A stretch of 40,075 nt of DNA, taken from positions 1 through 40,075 of the forward strand of contig CAKZSH010000072.1 in the NCBI GenBank assembly GCA_937918905.1. The letters are read 5' to 3'. The translations under genes were made by a program, and so were the position numbers. The notes beneath the pieces are model-generated. The model searched no databases, was not told where the DNA came from, and saw only the letters and a list, made by a program, of their open reading frames with translations. This DNA is from an uncultured Saprospiraceae bacterium (GTDB lineage Bacteria > Bacteroidota > Bacteroidia > Chitinophagales > Saprospiraceae). This document shows positions 1 through 8,462 of this stretch, in pieces; positions within the stretch are counted from its first letter, which is position 1, and each line of letters starts with the position of its first letter.

Positions 1-748
1 CATCATCCTTCTTCGTATTGATTCCAGCTACTGAAAGTAATTCTTGTTGTAGAGGTGGTTGCAGTTTTTCCAAATTTTTAAATCCTTTGGCCACTAAATA
101 TAAATCTGTCATTTGCGAAAGCATCTTATCTACCCAATTGACATTACCACCTTGTAGCAATTGCATTGATTGGATTTTTCTACCAATTCCACTTAGCTTT
201 GCATCTACCATTCGAGCTGAAATATCTTTCCAAAATTCATAACCTTGTCTTTCCGTCGAAGCCAACCCTTGTCGAATAGTATCGGTCAACCACATTTCTA
301 AATCCTCCAAACCTGCTTCCATTTGAATCATTCTTTTGGAACGAGTTTTTGTTTTTTGTTCACTCCGTTTTTGTTCTGCTTCTTTTTCAGCAGTCTCATC
401 TTTAGGAGTTGGAGGTGTATTGGAATCTCTTTTCTCCAACCATTCATTTACCCAATCAACAACATCCGTAGTGATATGAAATGCATCCGTATTATTTGCA
501 ATCAACAACATCAATCCCATGGAATGTTTACATGGAAACTTTCGACTTGGACAATTACATTTAAAGGCAGGTCCTTTCAAATCAATAGCAGTTTGATAAT
601 AAGAAGCACCACTACTTTTACATTCTCCCCAAACGACTCGGTCATTGCCTTGGAGATTTCGCCATTGCCGAATGGTCGCTAATTTTTGCCCACGTTGTGC
701 AGTTCCAGCATCAGGAGCGAAGGAGAGTATTTGTTGAGTGGTCCACAA
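1..748 (-). CDS. SWIM zinc-finger protein, 3' end beyond the window
   Basis: I translated this frame directly; it is open for at least 249 residues and runs off the left edge, so the C-terminus is missing. The SWIM signature CxC-x6-CxH is at C64, C66, C73 and H75, followed by a hydrophobic stretch (GLMLLIANN). A charged, Lys/Glu-rich linker follows (about residues 110-130), then a helical region. SWIM fingers bind zinc and are thought to contact DNA or protein; the exact role of this bacterial family is not established. The start is a TTG at 748-746, because an in-frame TAG lies three codons upstream and no ATG fits before the conserved part (APDAGTAQRGQKLA, residues 11-24). Confident on family, moderate on start. 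Confidence 0.8.
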   Translation of the reverse strand, partial: MWTTQQILSFAPDAGTAQRGQKLATIRQWRNLQGNDRVVWGECKSSGASYYQTAIDLKGPAFKCNCPSRKFPCKHSMGLMLLIANNTDAFHITTDVVDWVNEWLEKRDSNTPPTPKDETAEKEAEQKRSEQKTKTRSKRMIQMEAGLEDLEMWLTDTIRQGLASTERQGYEFWKDISARMVDAKLSGIGRKIQSMQLLQGGNVNWVDKMLSQMTDLYLVAKGFKNLEKLQPPLQQELLSVAGINTKKDD

Positions 749-770
749 ATTGTTCTAAAATTTTTGATTA

Positions 771-860
771 ACCACGGAGGCATCGAGGTTGGACACGGAG
801 AAAAAGAGAACACAATTTTTTCTCTATTTTCTCCGTGTCCATTCTCCGTGCCTCCGTGGT
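771..860. repeat. Nested palindromic intergenic repeat
   Basis: Outer arms ACCACGGAGGCA (771-782) and TGCCTCCGTGGT (849-860) match perfectly. Inner arms GGACACGGAGAAAA and TTTTCTCCGTGTCC also match perfectly, so the 90 bases can fold into one long interrupted hairpin. It lies between the start of the SWIM gene and the terminator behind rnc. Whether it is mobile cannot be told from one copy. Confidence 0.8.
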
Positions 861-872
861 ATTATTACACAA

Positions 873-919
873 AAATAAAAAGAGCGCAACGAATATTAAT
901 CATTGCGCTCTTTTTATTT
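873..919. terminator. Bidirectional intrinsic terminator (rnc side)
   Basis: Perfect 17-bp arms (873-889 and 903-919) have a GC core (GAGCGCAA/TTGCGCTC), A-rich on the left and T-rich on the right, with a 13-base loop. On the minus strand it ends the rnc transcript about 60 bases after the stop. It would also work on the plus strand. Confidence 0.85.
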
Positions 920-943
920 GAAAAAATGAAGCGATTAAGAAGT

Positions 944-977
944 CATTCAAAATTCTTCATTCAAAATTCAAAATTAA
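944..977. repeat. Heptamer-type repeat (TTCAAAA)n at the rnc gene end
   Basis: Three ATTCAAAATT blocks spaced by a few bases lie directly after the rnc stop codon. Relatives occur at 3516-3556, 8463-8614, 13384-13500 and 35136-35198. Confidence 0.6.
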
Positions 978-980
978 TTT

Positions 981-1733
981 CTAGGCATTCACCTTTTCTT
1001 TCTTATTAGCAGTCTTAATTAATCCAAGAGAATGCATTGCTTTTTCAGAAGCAGTTTGTTCAGCACTCTTTTTATTAAAATCATCTGCTGTCGCGTATTT
1101 TTTTCCATCGATCATCACGGCCACTTTAAAGCGATCCCGTTTATCGAATTTGTACTTTGCCAACATTTTGTAAGTAACCACCTGTCCATTTTTTTGACAG
1201 TACTCCAAAAGTTGACTTTTGTAATTATCATCGTACTCTTCAAGTCGATGAATGTCAAGATAGTTTCGCAAAATTTTCTGGATAACATACTGTTTGGTTC
1301 TATTATAACCACATTCCAGATAAACCGCACCAACCAATGCTTCTAAAGCATTTCCCAACATCGAACGACTCAAACGTGTTTGGTTGTATTCATTTAAAAT
1401 AACATCCAAGCCCATTTTATCGGCGATTTGGTTGAGTGATTGACGCTTCACAATTTTGGAGCGCATCTTCGTTAAGAAGCCTTCATTTTTGTTCGGATAT
1501 TTTTTAAAAAGATATTCCGCCACAATTGTTCCCAAAACTGCATCTCCAAGATATTCCAACCGCTCATTACTTGTAATAGCAGTCATTTTATCATTAGCCG
1601 CAGATTTATGGTAAAAGGCTAATTTAAAAATATGAATTTTTGATGGTGTAAAACCGATCAAGTCCTTCATTTTTCTGGCTAAACTTTTATCTGCTGAGAA
1701 ATAATAGTTATAGCCTCTAAATAAGAATTTCAA
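981..1733 (-). CDS. rnc: Ribonuclease III
   Basis: This endonuclease cleaves double-stranded RNA in rRNA and mRNA maturation. The 250-residue protein has the family signature NERLEYLGDAVL at 56-67, which supplies the metal-binding E and D. The second catalytic motif, NALEALVGAVYLE (128-140), keeps E131 but has N128 where E. coli has D114. A double-stranded-RNA-binding domain fills about 165-238. Length is normal for Bacteroidota, slightly longer than the E. coli enzyme. It is third in the leftward acpP-fabF-rnc cluster, a common order. A 386-base gap separates it from fabF, so it may have its own promoter. An intrinsic terminator follows at 873-919. Confidence 0.96.
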   Translation of the reverse strand: MKFLFRGYNYYFSADKSLARKMKDLIGFTPSKIHIFKLAFYHKSAANDKMTAITSNERLEYLGDAVLGTIVAEYLFKKYPNKNEGFLTKMRSKIVKRQSLNQIADKMGLDVILNEYNQTRLSRSMLGNALEALVGAVYLECGYNRTKQYVIQKILRNYLDIHRLEEYDDNYKSQLLEYCQKNGQVVTYKMLAKYKFDKRDRFKVAVMIDGKKYATADDFNKKSAEQTASEKAMHSLGLIKTANKKEKVNA

Positions 1734-2119
1734 ACGTTAATTAAAATTTTTAGCGTTGAGCTGATAATGAAAATCTAAATGAAATCCACAACTAAGCTCA
1801 ATACATTGGTAAATTAATGTTTGGCTATCAGGTTACTATGTATTGTCGAAACGTACATAAAAAACATATCGACCGTAAATGAATAGTTTTATTAATGGGA
1901 AAACTACAACCCAATATATAAGACACTTCGTGCAGATAAGAAATTAGATGTAAAATAATAACCTAATAACCAAATGTAATTGCACATCAAAAAATAATTA
2001 ACTGAACGAAGTGTTACTGTCAATTTTTATAAAAGGCATAGAATGTTCAATTTCGGGCTAATATGATCGGGTATGAAGGGAAAAGTGAATGTTTTATGAG
2101 GTTTGAGTCATAAAGATAA
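1734..2119. other. Intergenic gap between fabF and rnc with an inverted repeat
   Basis: No credible gene. Arms ACACTTCGTGCAG (1923-1935) and CTGAACGAAGTGT (2002-2014) pair at 12 of 13 positions across a 66-base loop. Within the loop is a minus-strand TACATTTG box (1971-1978). The rest is AT-rich without recognisable structure. Confidence 0.5.
1971..1978 (-). promoter_or_regulatory. Putative rnc promoter -7 box (TACATTTG)
   Basis: Exact match to the Bacteroidota TAnnTTTG box on the minus strand, inside the inverted-repeat loop, about 240 bases before the rnc start. No clear -33 TTTG at the usual distance. Confidence 0.35.
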
Positions 2120-3361
2120 TCATATTTTCTTAAATACCACAGAGGAATTATGTCCTCCAAACCCAAAGGTATTGCTCAATACTGCTTTTACTTCCCTTTC
2201 TTGAGCTTGATTAAATGTAAGGTTCAATTTGTTGTCGAGGGCTGGATCATCAGTAAAATGATTAATCGTAGGTGGAATAAAATTATGAGTGATGGCCAAA
2301 ATTCCAGCAACTGATTCAATTGCTCCGGCCGCTCCTAATAAATGTCCCGTCATTGATTTGGTAGAACTGATGTTCATCTTGTAGGCATGATCTCCGAATA
2401 CTTGTTTAATCGCTTTCGTCTCTGCCACATCTCCCAACGGAGTAGAAGTTCCATGTACGTTTACGTAACTAATATCCTCAGGGTTCATTTTTGCATCTTT
2501 TAATGCCATCTTCATTACGTTTCTCGCACCCAACCCTTCTGGATGAGGGGCTGTAATATGATAAGCATCTGCTGTTGCACCTGCACCTACAATCTCAGCA
2601 TATATTTTTGCCCCACGTGCTTTTGCATGTTCATACTCTTCCAGAACTATACCAGCTGCACCTTCTCCCAAAACAAATCCATCTCGATCTAAATCAAAAG
2701 GTCGGGATGCCGTTTGAGGAGTATCATTTCGAGTTGAAAGTGCTTTCATTGAATTGAATCCACCAATACATAATTTTGTAACTGTTGCCTCAGAACCTCC
2801 AGTCATTACAACATCCGCACGCCCCAATCGAATATAATCAAAGGCATTACTTATAGCATGAGATGATGAAGAACAAGCAGAAACGGTGGAATAATTCACT
2901 CCTCTGAAACCATATTTGATAGAAATATGCCCTGCTGCAATGTCTCCGATTATCTTAGGAATTACAAATGGATTATATCTAGGAGTACCATCACCAGCCA
3001 TATAATTTTCCACCTCATCTTCCAAAGTTTGCAATCCTCCAATTCCAGAAGCCCAAATAACTCCACATTTATCAAGATCTATTTTCTCAACATCCAAACC
3101 AGAGTCTTGCATGGCTTCTTCTGCAACTACCAATGCAAATTGAGAAAAACGATCTAATCGACGAGATTCCCTTCGATGCAAATGTTCAGAAACATCAAAC
3201 CCTTTTACTTCACAAGCAAATTGAGTCTTAAATTTAGAGGCATCAAAAAGTGTAATTGGTGCAGCTCCGCTGACACCATTTTGCAACCCTTCCAAATAAC
3301 CTGAAATAGTATTGCCAATAGGAGTCAATGCTCCTAGTCCTGTTACGACGACCCTTCTCAT
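2120..3361 (-). CDS. fabF: 3-oxoacyl-[acyl-carrier-protein] synthase II
   Basis: FabF condenses malonyl-ACP with an acyl-ACP to elongate fatty acids in the cytoplasm. The 413-residue length is typical. Catalytic residues are visible: C163 in VSACSSSSHA, H303 in NVHGTSTPLGD, K335 in TKSMTGH and H340 in the same motif. The conserved GFGGHN (400-405) closes the fold. It lies downstream of acpP, whose product carries its substrate. The 308-base gap between them holds an intrinsic terminator, so transcription is not simply co-operonic. The ATG start gives the normal MRRVVVTGLGALTP N-terminus. Confidence 0.98.
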   Translation of the reverse strand: MRRVVVTGLGALTPIGNTISGYLEGLQNGVSGAAPITLFDASKFKTQFACEVKGFDVSEHLHRRESRRLDRFSQFALVVAEEAMQDSGLDVEKIDLDKCGVIWASGIGGLQTLEDEVENYMAGDGTPRYNPFVIPKIIGDIAAGHISIKYGFRGVNYSTVSACSSSSHAISNAFDYIRLGRADVVMTGGSEATVTKLCIGGFNSMKALSTRNDTPQTASRPFDLDRDGFVLGEGAAGIVLEEYEHAKARGAKIYAEIVGAGATADAYHITAPHPEGLGARNVMKMALKDAKMNPEDISYVNVHGTSTPLGDVAETKAIKQVFGDHAYKMNISSTKSMTGHLLGAAGAIESVAGILAITHNFIPPTINHFTDDPALDNKLNLTFNQAQEREVKAVLSNTFGFGGHNSSVVFKKI

Positions 3362-3669
3362 ATTTTGTATTTTTGAAAATTCAACATTCGGTTAAAATAA
3401 TTTTGATAAAAGAATTAATGGCGTTGTCTAATTCTTTTTCCTTTCTTAATTAACGCAGTATGTTTAAGGGAAAATATATCCCAAAATTTGGGACTGATAT
3501 GACGAAATTTTGAATGATTCGAAATTTAAAAATAATGAAACAATCATTCAAAATTATTTTAGAAAAGAAATTCTCTTTACAAAAAACCACAAACCAGAAG
3601 GGCGTCCTTCTGATTTGTGGATTGGTTAAATAACTCTAATTGTTATTTGCATAGTAATTTGGAGCTCAA
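3362..3669. other. acpP-fabF gap: repeat plus terminator
   Basis: It holds an AATTTTGAATGATT / AATCATTCAAAATT inverted repeat (about 3516-3556) and the acpP terminator (3581-3620). A minus-strand TAATTTTG (3549-3556) overlaps the repeat and could be a -7 box for fabF, though the repeat sequence itself creates it. No gene is seen. Confidence 0.5.
3581..3620 (-). terminator. Intrinsic terminator after acpP
   Basis: Stem arms 3587-3601 and 3606-3620 pair over 15 bases with one mismatch and a 4-base loop. On the minus strand the stem is followed by six T (3586-3581). It lies 50 bases after the acpP stop and before fabF. Confidence 0.8.
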
Positions 3670-3909
3670 TTAAGCTCCTACTTTTTCTGACAAATAAGAA
3701 ACTGCATCACCTACAGTTGCAATTTTTTCAGCTTGCTCATCAGGAATACTGAGATCAAATTCTTTTTCGAATTCCATAATTAATTCAACAGTATCTAGTG
3801 AATCTGCTCCTAAATCATTGGTGAAACTCGCTGCTGCTACAACTTCAGATGCATCTACACCTAATTTGTCAATGATAATTTTGTTTACTCTTTCTGCAAT
3901 GTCTGACAT
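3670..3909 (-). CDS. acpP: Acyl carrier protein
   Basis: This small acidic protein carries growing acyl chains on a phosphopantetheine arm. At 79 residues it is standard length, with the attachment motif [10 protein letters not shown] placing the modified serine at S37. It is first in the leftward acpP-fabF-rnc cluster and divergent from pyk. The terminator just downstream suggests much of its mRNA is monocistronic, in keeping with the high abundance usual for ACP (inference). Confidence 0.98.
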   Translation of the reverse strand: MSDIAERVNKIIIDKLGVDASEVVAAASFTNDLGADSLDTVELIMEFEKEFDLSIPDEQAEKIATVGDAVSYLSEKVGA

Positions 3910-4262
3910 GTTAAAACGCTTTTGAAGCTTGTTTTCTTTTACTTTGAAAATTCCCTCTTTACTTTTGATTTATTTTGCGCTTAAAGCAACTCTGTTTAGA
4001 GAAAATAAAAAATCAAATCAGTAAAAAACAACAAGCATTGTTAATAAAATGCTGTGCAAAATAAGCTATAAGTCCTAGCATAACCAAAGTTTTTAAGGAC
4101 TTTTTTCCGCTAACACTTTTGATAAAAGAATAATGAAACGTACATTTACACTACCTAATTGTAAAACCTACACTAAGTTATTTCACACATCTAACCGTTT
4201 GACTTGACATTTTAGTGAAAGTAACGTTCATCATCAAATCACATATTTAAACATTTCTACAT
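3910..4262. other. Divergent acpP/pyk control region with two hairpins
   Basis: Two small plus-strand hairpins follow each other: AGCATT/AATGCT (about 4034-4052) and AAGTCCT/AGGACTT (4070-4076 with 4096-4102), the latter followed by TTTTTT. A possible pyk promoter is TTTG (4198-4201), a 20-base spacer and TAACGTTC (4222-4229), a weak match. No coding region is seen. Confidence 0.4.
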
Positions 4263-5702
4263 ATGGAAATAGTTAGCAAACAAAGCACTAAAATAGTTGC
4301 CACCATTGGTCCAGCTTCCGATTCTTATGAAAAACTCCTTGATTTAGTTAAAGCAGGTGTTGATGTTTTTCGCCTAAATTTTTCTCATGGTACACATGAA
4401 GATCACCTCAAAGTTATTAATCACATTAATTACATCAATGAAAAATACAACTTGCATGTTAGCATTTTATGTGATTTACAAGGGCCAAAATTAAGGGTTG
4501 GAAAAATAAAAGACAATGCATTAATAATAAACCCAGGTGATATATTGACCTTTGTCAATGAAGAATGTATTGGAACGAAAGAAAAAATTTACATGGCGTA
4601 TCCACAATTCGCAAGTGATGTTGAAGTTGGGGAAAAGGTTTTAGTTGATGACGGGAAGTTAATGTTTGAGGTAGTTAAAACGAATAAAAAAGATACCGTT
4701 CAATTAAAAGTTTTATTTGGAGGAACACTCTCATCTAATAAAGGTGTCAACCTCCCAAATACAAAAATTTCTCTCCCATCTTTAACTAAAAAGGATCGAA
4801 AAGATTTAGATTACATTCTGACCATTCCTTCTGTGAATTGGATTGCACTTTCCTTTGTGCGTTCCGCAAAAGATGTAAAAGACTTAAAAGCAATTGTTCG
4901 AAAGGCTGGACATCAAGCTAAGATTATGTCTAAAATAGAAAAACCAGAGGCCATCGAACGTATTGATAAAATTATCAAAGCTTCAAATGCAATTATGGTT
5001 GCACGTGGGGATTTGGGTATTGAAGTACCCATCGAACAGTTACCGAATTTGCAAAAAGATATTATCATGAGATGCCGTCAACGAGCACGTCCTGTAATCG
5101 TTGCCACACACATGATGGATAGTATGATTACAAATCCTATCCCAACTCGTGCAGAAGTTACTGATGTTGCTAATGCCGTTTTGGATGGAGCTGATGCAGT
5201 TATGTTGAGCGGTGAAACTTCAGTAGGAAAGCACCCTGCAAAAGTGGTAGAAGAAATGAATAAAATTATTTTTGAAGCAGAAAAAGGATATATCGTTGCC
5301 AGAGAAAAACGTCCAAAAGCTTCTTCAAAATCTCGCACATTTTACTCTGATGCCATTTGTCGTCATGCCGCAAAAATGGCAGAGGAAATTAAGGCTAAGG
5401 GAATTGTTGGAGTTACCAGTTCGGGATATACTGCATTTAAAATATCGAGTTACCGCCCAGATGCAAGGATGTTTATTTTTTCTGATAGTAATCATATGTT
5501 AGGTATTTTAAATTTAGTTTGGGGCGTGAAATGTTTTTACTATGATAAATTCACTACAACCGATGAAACGATTTATGACCTTGCAGAAATGTTGAAAAAA
5601 TCTGGAGATGTAAAAGAAGGTGATGTCGTTATTAATACAGGAAGTATGCCTTTAGCCAAAAGACATCGAACGAATATGGCAAAAATTACAGTTGTGGATT
5701 AA
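4263..5702 (+). CDS. pyk: Pyruvate kinase
   Basis: Converts phosphoenolpyruvate and ADP to pyruvate and ATP at the end of glycolysis. The 479 residues cover the full family fold. Visible active-site elements are R37, N39, S41 and H42 (RLNFSHG), the catalytic lysine K224 and metal ligand E226 in SKIEKPEA, D250 in MVARGDLGIEVP and T282 in ATHMMDSM. The C-terminal effector domain is present (about 355-479). The gene stands alone, divergent from acpP, with its own terminator at 5740-5771. Confidence 0.98.
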   Translation: MEIVSKQSTKIVATIGPASDSYEKLLDLVKAGVDVFRLNFSHGTHEDHLKVINHINYINEKYNLHVSILCDLQGPKLRVGKIKDNALIINPGDILTFVNEECIGTKEKIYMAYPQFASDVEVGEKVLVDDGKLMFEVVKTNKKDTVQLKVLFGGTLSSNKGVNLPNTKISLPSLTKKDRKDLDYILTIPSVNWIALSFVRSAKDVKDLKAIVRKAGHQAKIMSKIEKPEAIERIDKIIKASNAIMVARGDLGIEVPIEQLPNLQKDIIMRCRQRARPVIVATHMMDSMITNPIPTRAEVTDVANAVLDGADAVMLSGETSVGKHPAKVVEEMNKIIFEAEKGYIVAREKRPKASSKSRTFYSDAICRHAAKMAEEIKAKGIVGVTSSGYTAFKISSYRPDARMFIFSDSNHMLGILNLVWGVKCFYYDKFTTTDETIYDLAEMLKKSGDVKEGDVVINTGSMPLAKRHRTNMAKITVVD

Positions 5703-5739
5703 AATTCAAAGTAAGGAATAGAAAAATAGCAACAAAATG

Positions 5740-5771
5740 AAATGCACTCTAAACAATTAGGGTGCATTTTT
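5740..5771 (+). terminator. Intrinsic terminator of pyk
   Basis: AAATGCACTC (5740-5749) pairs with GGGTGCATTT (5760-5769), one mismatch, then a short T run. It overlaps the GTG at 5762, which argues against that codon as the start of the next gene. Confidence 0.75.
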
Positions 5772-5791
5772 ATTTCTATAATGTTGTGCAA

Positions 5792-7102
5792 ATGTTTATC
5801 TATTTCCAACAAATTAAATATTCTTTGAAAAATCTTTCTACAATAATCTTACTTTTTATTGCTAACTCCATATCAGGAGTGGCTCAAGGAATAAGTATGA
5901 TTGCCATTCCTTGGTTTTTTGTAAAACAAGATGCCACGGAAACATTTGGTTTATTTTATATCGTAACCAACATCCTTTGTTTCTTTTGGGTACCTTATTG
6001 TGGAACACTCATTGACCGTTTTAATAGAAAAAACATTCTGCTAATTTCCACTTTAATTAGTGGGATTTTTTTAGGTAGTGTTTCGGTATTTGGATTTTAT
6101 AATGATGGGCTTTCGATGACAATGGTAGCGTCTATTTTTACAATGACCTTCCTAAATTATAATATTCACTACCCTAACCTCTATGCATTTATCCAAGAAA
6201 TTTGCGAAAAAGAATGGTATGGTCGTATCGCTTCTTTCATCGAAATTCAAGGTCAAGTCACTTCAGTTTTAGCAGGTGCTGGTGCTGCGATGTTATTGGA
6301 AGGAACAGATAACGGAATCATCAATCTATTTGGATTACGAATAAATATTGGAATAGATATTCCAGCTTGGCAAATTCATGAAATTTTTGCCTTGGATACT
6401 TTGACATATATTTTAGCATTTGTTTGTATTCTTTTCATGAAATTTCAACCACTAAAAAAACGGAAGAAAGAATTGAAAAGCGTTTTGGAACAACTCAAAA
6501 TCGGTTATCAATATTTGAAAGAACATGCTACAGTTTTTATTTTTGGAGTAGCTTCTTATTCTATTTTTGTAGTGACTTTAATTTGTAACTTTTACCTAGC
6601 TGCCGTTTATGTTGAACAACAATTGAACATGGGAGGTAATGTTTATGCTGCATCAGAAATGTATTATTCTGTAGGTGCTATTTTTGCAGGAGTCGCTATT
6701 CAATCTATATTCAGAAAAATACGGATTCCGTTAGCGATAATTATTTTGACCATTTTAACGGTTTTACTTTTATGTAGTTTAGCTTGGTTTGCACATGAAT
6801 TTATTTTTTATATCATGATTGGTATTTTAGGATTGACAAATGCAGGAACAAGAGTATTGCGCGTAACTTTTCTTTTTTCACACGTACATAATCATGTGTA
6901 TGGTCGCGCAAATAGTATTTTTATTTTAACAAATATTGCTTTTCGAATTTTATTTTTATCGATTTTTGCAATGGCATTTTTTCATGAGAGTAATCATATT
7001 ATTTATTCTTTTTTAGTTCTAGCAGTTTTCCTTTTATTGACTGTTTTTGTTTTAGTAAAAAATTATTCGAAAATGATTTTATTAAAACCTATTGAAGAAT
7101 GA
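5792..7102 (+). CDS. Major facilitator superfamily transporter
   Basis: A 436-residue integral membrane protein with about 12 hydrophobic segments in two halves, split by a basic cytoplasmic loop (KKRKKELK, around residue 225). The first loop has GTLIDRFNRKNIL, the MFS motif A variant after helix 2. It resembles the MFS_3/EntS-type exporter group; the substrate cannot be read from sequence. I chose the ATG at 5792 because a longer GTG start at 5762 lies inside the pyk terminator. No neighbour suggests a pathway. Few charged residues in the membrane helices; no sign of truncation. Confidence 0.85.
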   Translation: MFIYFQQIKYSLKNLSTIILLFIANSISGVAQGISMIAIPWFFVKQDATETFGLFYIVTNILCFFWVPYCGTLIDRFNRKNILLISTLISGIFLGSVSVFGFYNDGLSMTMVASIFTMTFLNYNIHYPNLYAFIQEICEKEWYGRIASFIEIQGQVTSVLAGAGAAMLLEGTDNGIINLFGLRINIGIDIPAWQIHEIFALDTLTYILAFVCILFMKFQPLKKRKKELKSVLEQLKIGYQYLKEHATVFIFGVASYSIFVVTLICNFYLAAVYVEQQLNMGGNVYAASEMYYSVGAIFAGVAIQSIFRKIRIPLAIIILTILTVLLLCSLAWFAHEFIFYIMIGILGLTNAGTRVLRVTFLFSHVHNHVYGRANSIFILTNIAFRILFLSIFAMAFFHESNHIIYSFLVLAVFLLLTVFVLVKNYSKMILLKPIEE

Positions 7103-7179
7103 ACTTATAATAATCCAAAAAAATGATATTTATTCAACGGGTTTAATATAAAAAAAATGCACTTGAAGCGAAATTTCGC

Positions 7180-7187
7180 TAAATTTG
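7180..7187 (+). promoter_or_regulatory. Promoter -7 box TAAATTTG for the acyl-CoA dehydrogenase
   Basis: Exact TAnnTTTG match, 92 bases before the ATG. A TTG at 7163-7165 could be the -33 element but is closer than usual (14 bases). Confidence 0.6.
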
Positions 7188-7193
7188 TAGCAT

Positions 7194-7247
7194 GTAATTA
7201 TAACCATTTAATTAATTTTCGTAATTATAACCATTTAATTAATTTTC
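7194..7247 (+). repeat. Perfect 27-bp tandem duplication in the 5' leader
   Basis: Units 7194-7220 and 7221-7247 are identical, each running from GTAATTATAACC to AATTAATTTTC. The pair begins just after the -7 box, so it is transcribed as the 5' leader of the following gene and ends 24 bases before its ATG. Confidence 0.95.
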
Positions 7248-7271
7248 TAAGAAACTCTTAAATCAACAGAT

Positions 7272-8459
7272 ATGAATTTTGAATTAACCGAAGAACAATT
7301 AGCAGTAAGAGATGCTGCAAGAGATTTTGCTCAAAATGAATTAAAGCCTGGTGTCATCGAAAGAGATTCAACTATGGCGTACCCGACTGAACAAATAAAA
7401 ATGATGGGAGAGTTAGGATTTATGGGAATGATGGTTTCTCCTGAATATGGTGGAGGTGGAATGGATACTGTTTCCTATGCATTAGCAATGGAAGAAATTT
7501 CAAAAATAGATAACTCCTGCTCTGTAACAATGTCTGTTAACAACTCATTAGTTTGTTGGGGTTTGGAAACTTTCGGAACTGAAGATCAAAAACAAAAATA
7601 CCTGACCAAATTAGCAACTGGAGAATGGATTGGAGCATTTTGTCTTTCTGAACCTGAAGCAGGAAGTGATGCTACAAGTCAACGAACTACTGCAATTGAC
7701 ATGGGAGATCATTATCTGCTTAATGGTACTAAAAATTGGATTACCAATGGAGCCAAATCAAAAGTACATTTAGTGATTGCACAAACGGATACAGAAAAAG
7801 GACACAGAGGAATCAATGCTTTTATCGTAGAAACAAGTTGGGATGGAGTAGCGATTGGAGCAAAGGAAGACAAATTAGGAATTCGTTCTTCTGACACACA
7901 TACGATTATGTATAATGATGTAAAAGTGCCAAAAGAAAATAGAATTGGTGAGGATGGTTTTGGTTTTAAATTCGCAATGAAAGTTTTGACTGGTGGTCGA
8001 ATTGGAATTGCAGCTCAAGCATTGGGAATTGCAGCGGGCGCTTATGAATTGGCGGTTGCATACTCACATGATCGTACTGCTTTTGGAAAACCAATCAATC
8101 AACATCAAGCAATTGCTTTCAAGTTAGCTGATATGGCTACTGATATTGACGCGGCTCGAATGATGGTTCACCGAGCAGCTTGGATGAAAGATAATCATAT
8201 GGATTATACGATGGCTGCTGCAATGGCAAAAGTATTTGCTTCAGACGCTGCAATGAAACATACTGTTGAAGCAGTTCAAGTCCATGGTGGATATGGTTTT
8301 GTAAAAGAGTATCATGTGGAACGTTTGATGCGAGATGCTAAGATTACTCAAATTTATGAAGGAACTTCTGAGATTCAACGAGTGGTGATTTCTAGAGAAA
8401 TTTTAAAGAAAGGAAATTTATATGCACCTATTTTAGGTTCAAGTAAAATGACTGTTTAG
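7272..8459 (+). CDS. Acyl-CoA dehydrogenase (short-chain/butyryl type)
   Basis: FAD enzyme that makes the trans-2,3 double bond in acyl-CoA during beta-oxidation or branched-chain amino acid breakdown, passing electrons to EtfAB (encoded at 33.3-35.1 kb). The 395 residues match the family. Seen: the FAD/substrate motif CLSEPEAGSDA, the WITNGAK loop, and IYEGTSEIQRVVISREIL near the C-terminus, where E363 is the expected catalytic base. The position of that glutamate is that of short/medium-chain enzymes, not isovaleryl-CoA dehydrogenase. Exact chain length is not readable. It has its own promoter and leader with a tandem duplication; a strong terminator follows. Confidence 0.93.
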   Translation: MNFELTEEQLAVRDAARDFAQNELKPGVIERDSTMAYPTEQIKMMGELGFMGMMVSPEYGGGGMDTVSYALAMEEISKIDNSCSVTMSVNNSLVCWGLETFGTEDQKQKYLTKLATGEWIGAFCLSEPEAGSDATSQRTTAIDMGDHYLLNGTKNWITNGAKSKVHLVIAQTDTEKGHRGINAFIVETSWDGVAIGAKEDKLGIRSSDTHTIMYNDVKVPKENRIGEDGFGFKFAMKVLTGGRIGIAAQALGIAAGAYELAVAYSHDRTAFGKPINQHQAIAFKLADMATDIDAARMMVHRAAWMKDNHMDYTMAAAMAKVFASDAAMKHTVEAVQVHGGYGFVKEYHVERLMRDAKITQIYEGTSEIQRVVISREILKKGNLYAPILGSSKMTV

Positions 8460-8462
8460 TAA

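Noticed and set aside
1923-2014. Inverted repeat between fabF and rnc as a terminator or mobile element
   Set aside because: 66-base loop, no T run and no second copy in the window; kept only as a note in the intergenic entry.
5762-5791. GTG start of the MFS transporter
   Set aside because: The codon is inside the pyk terminator stem; the ATG at 5792 gives a normal N-terminus.
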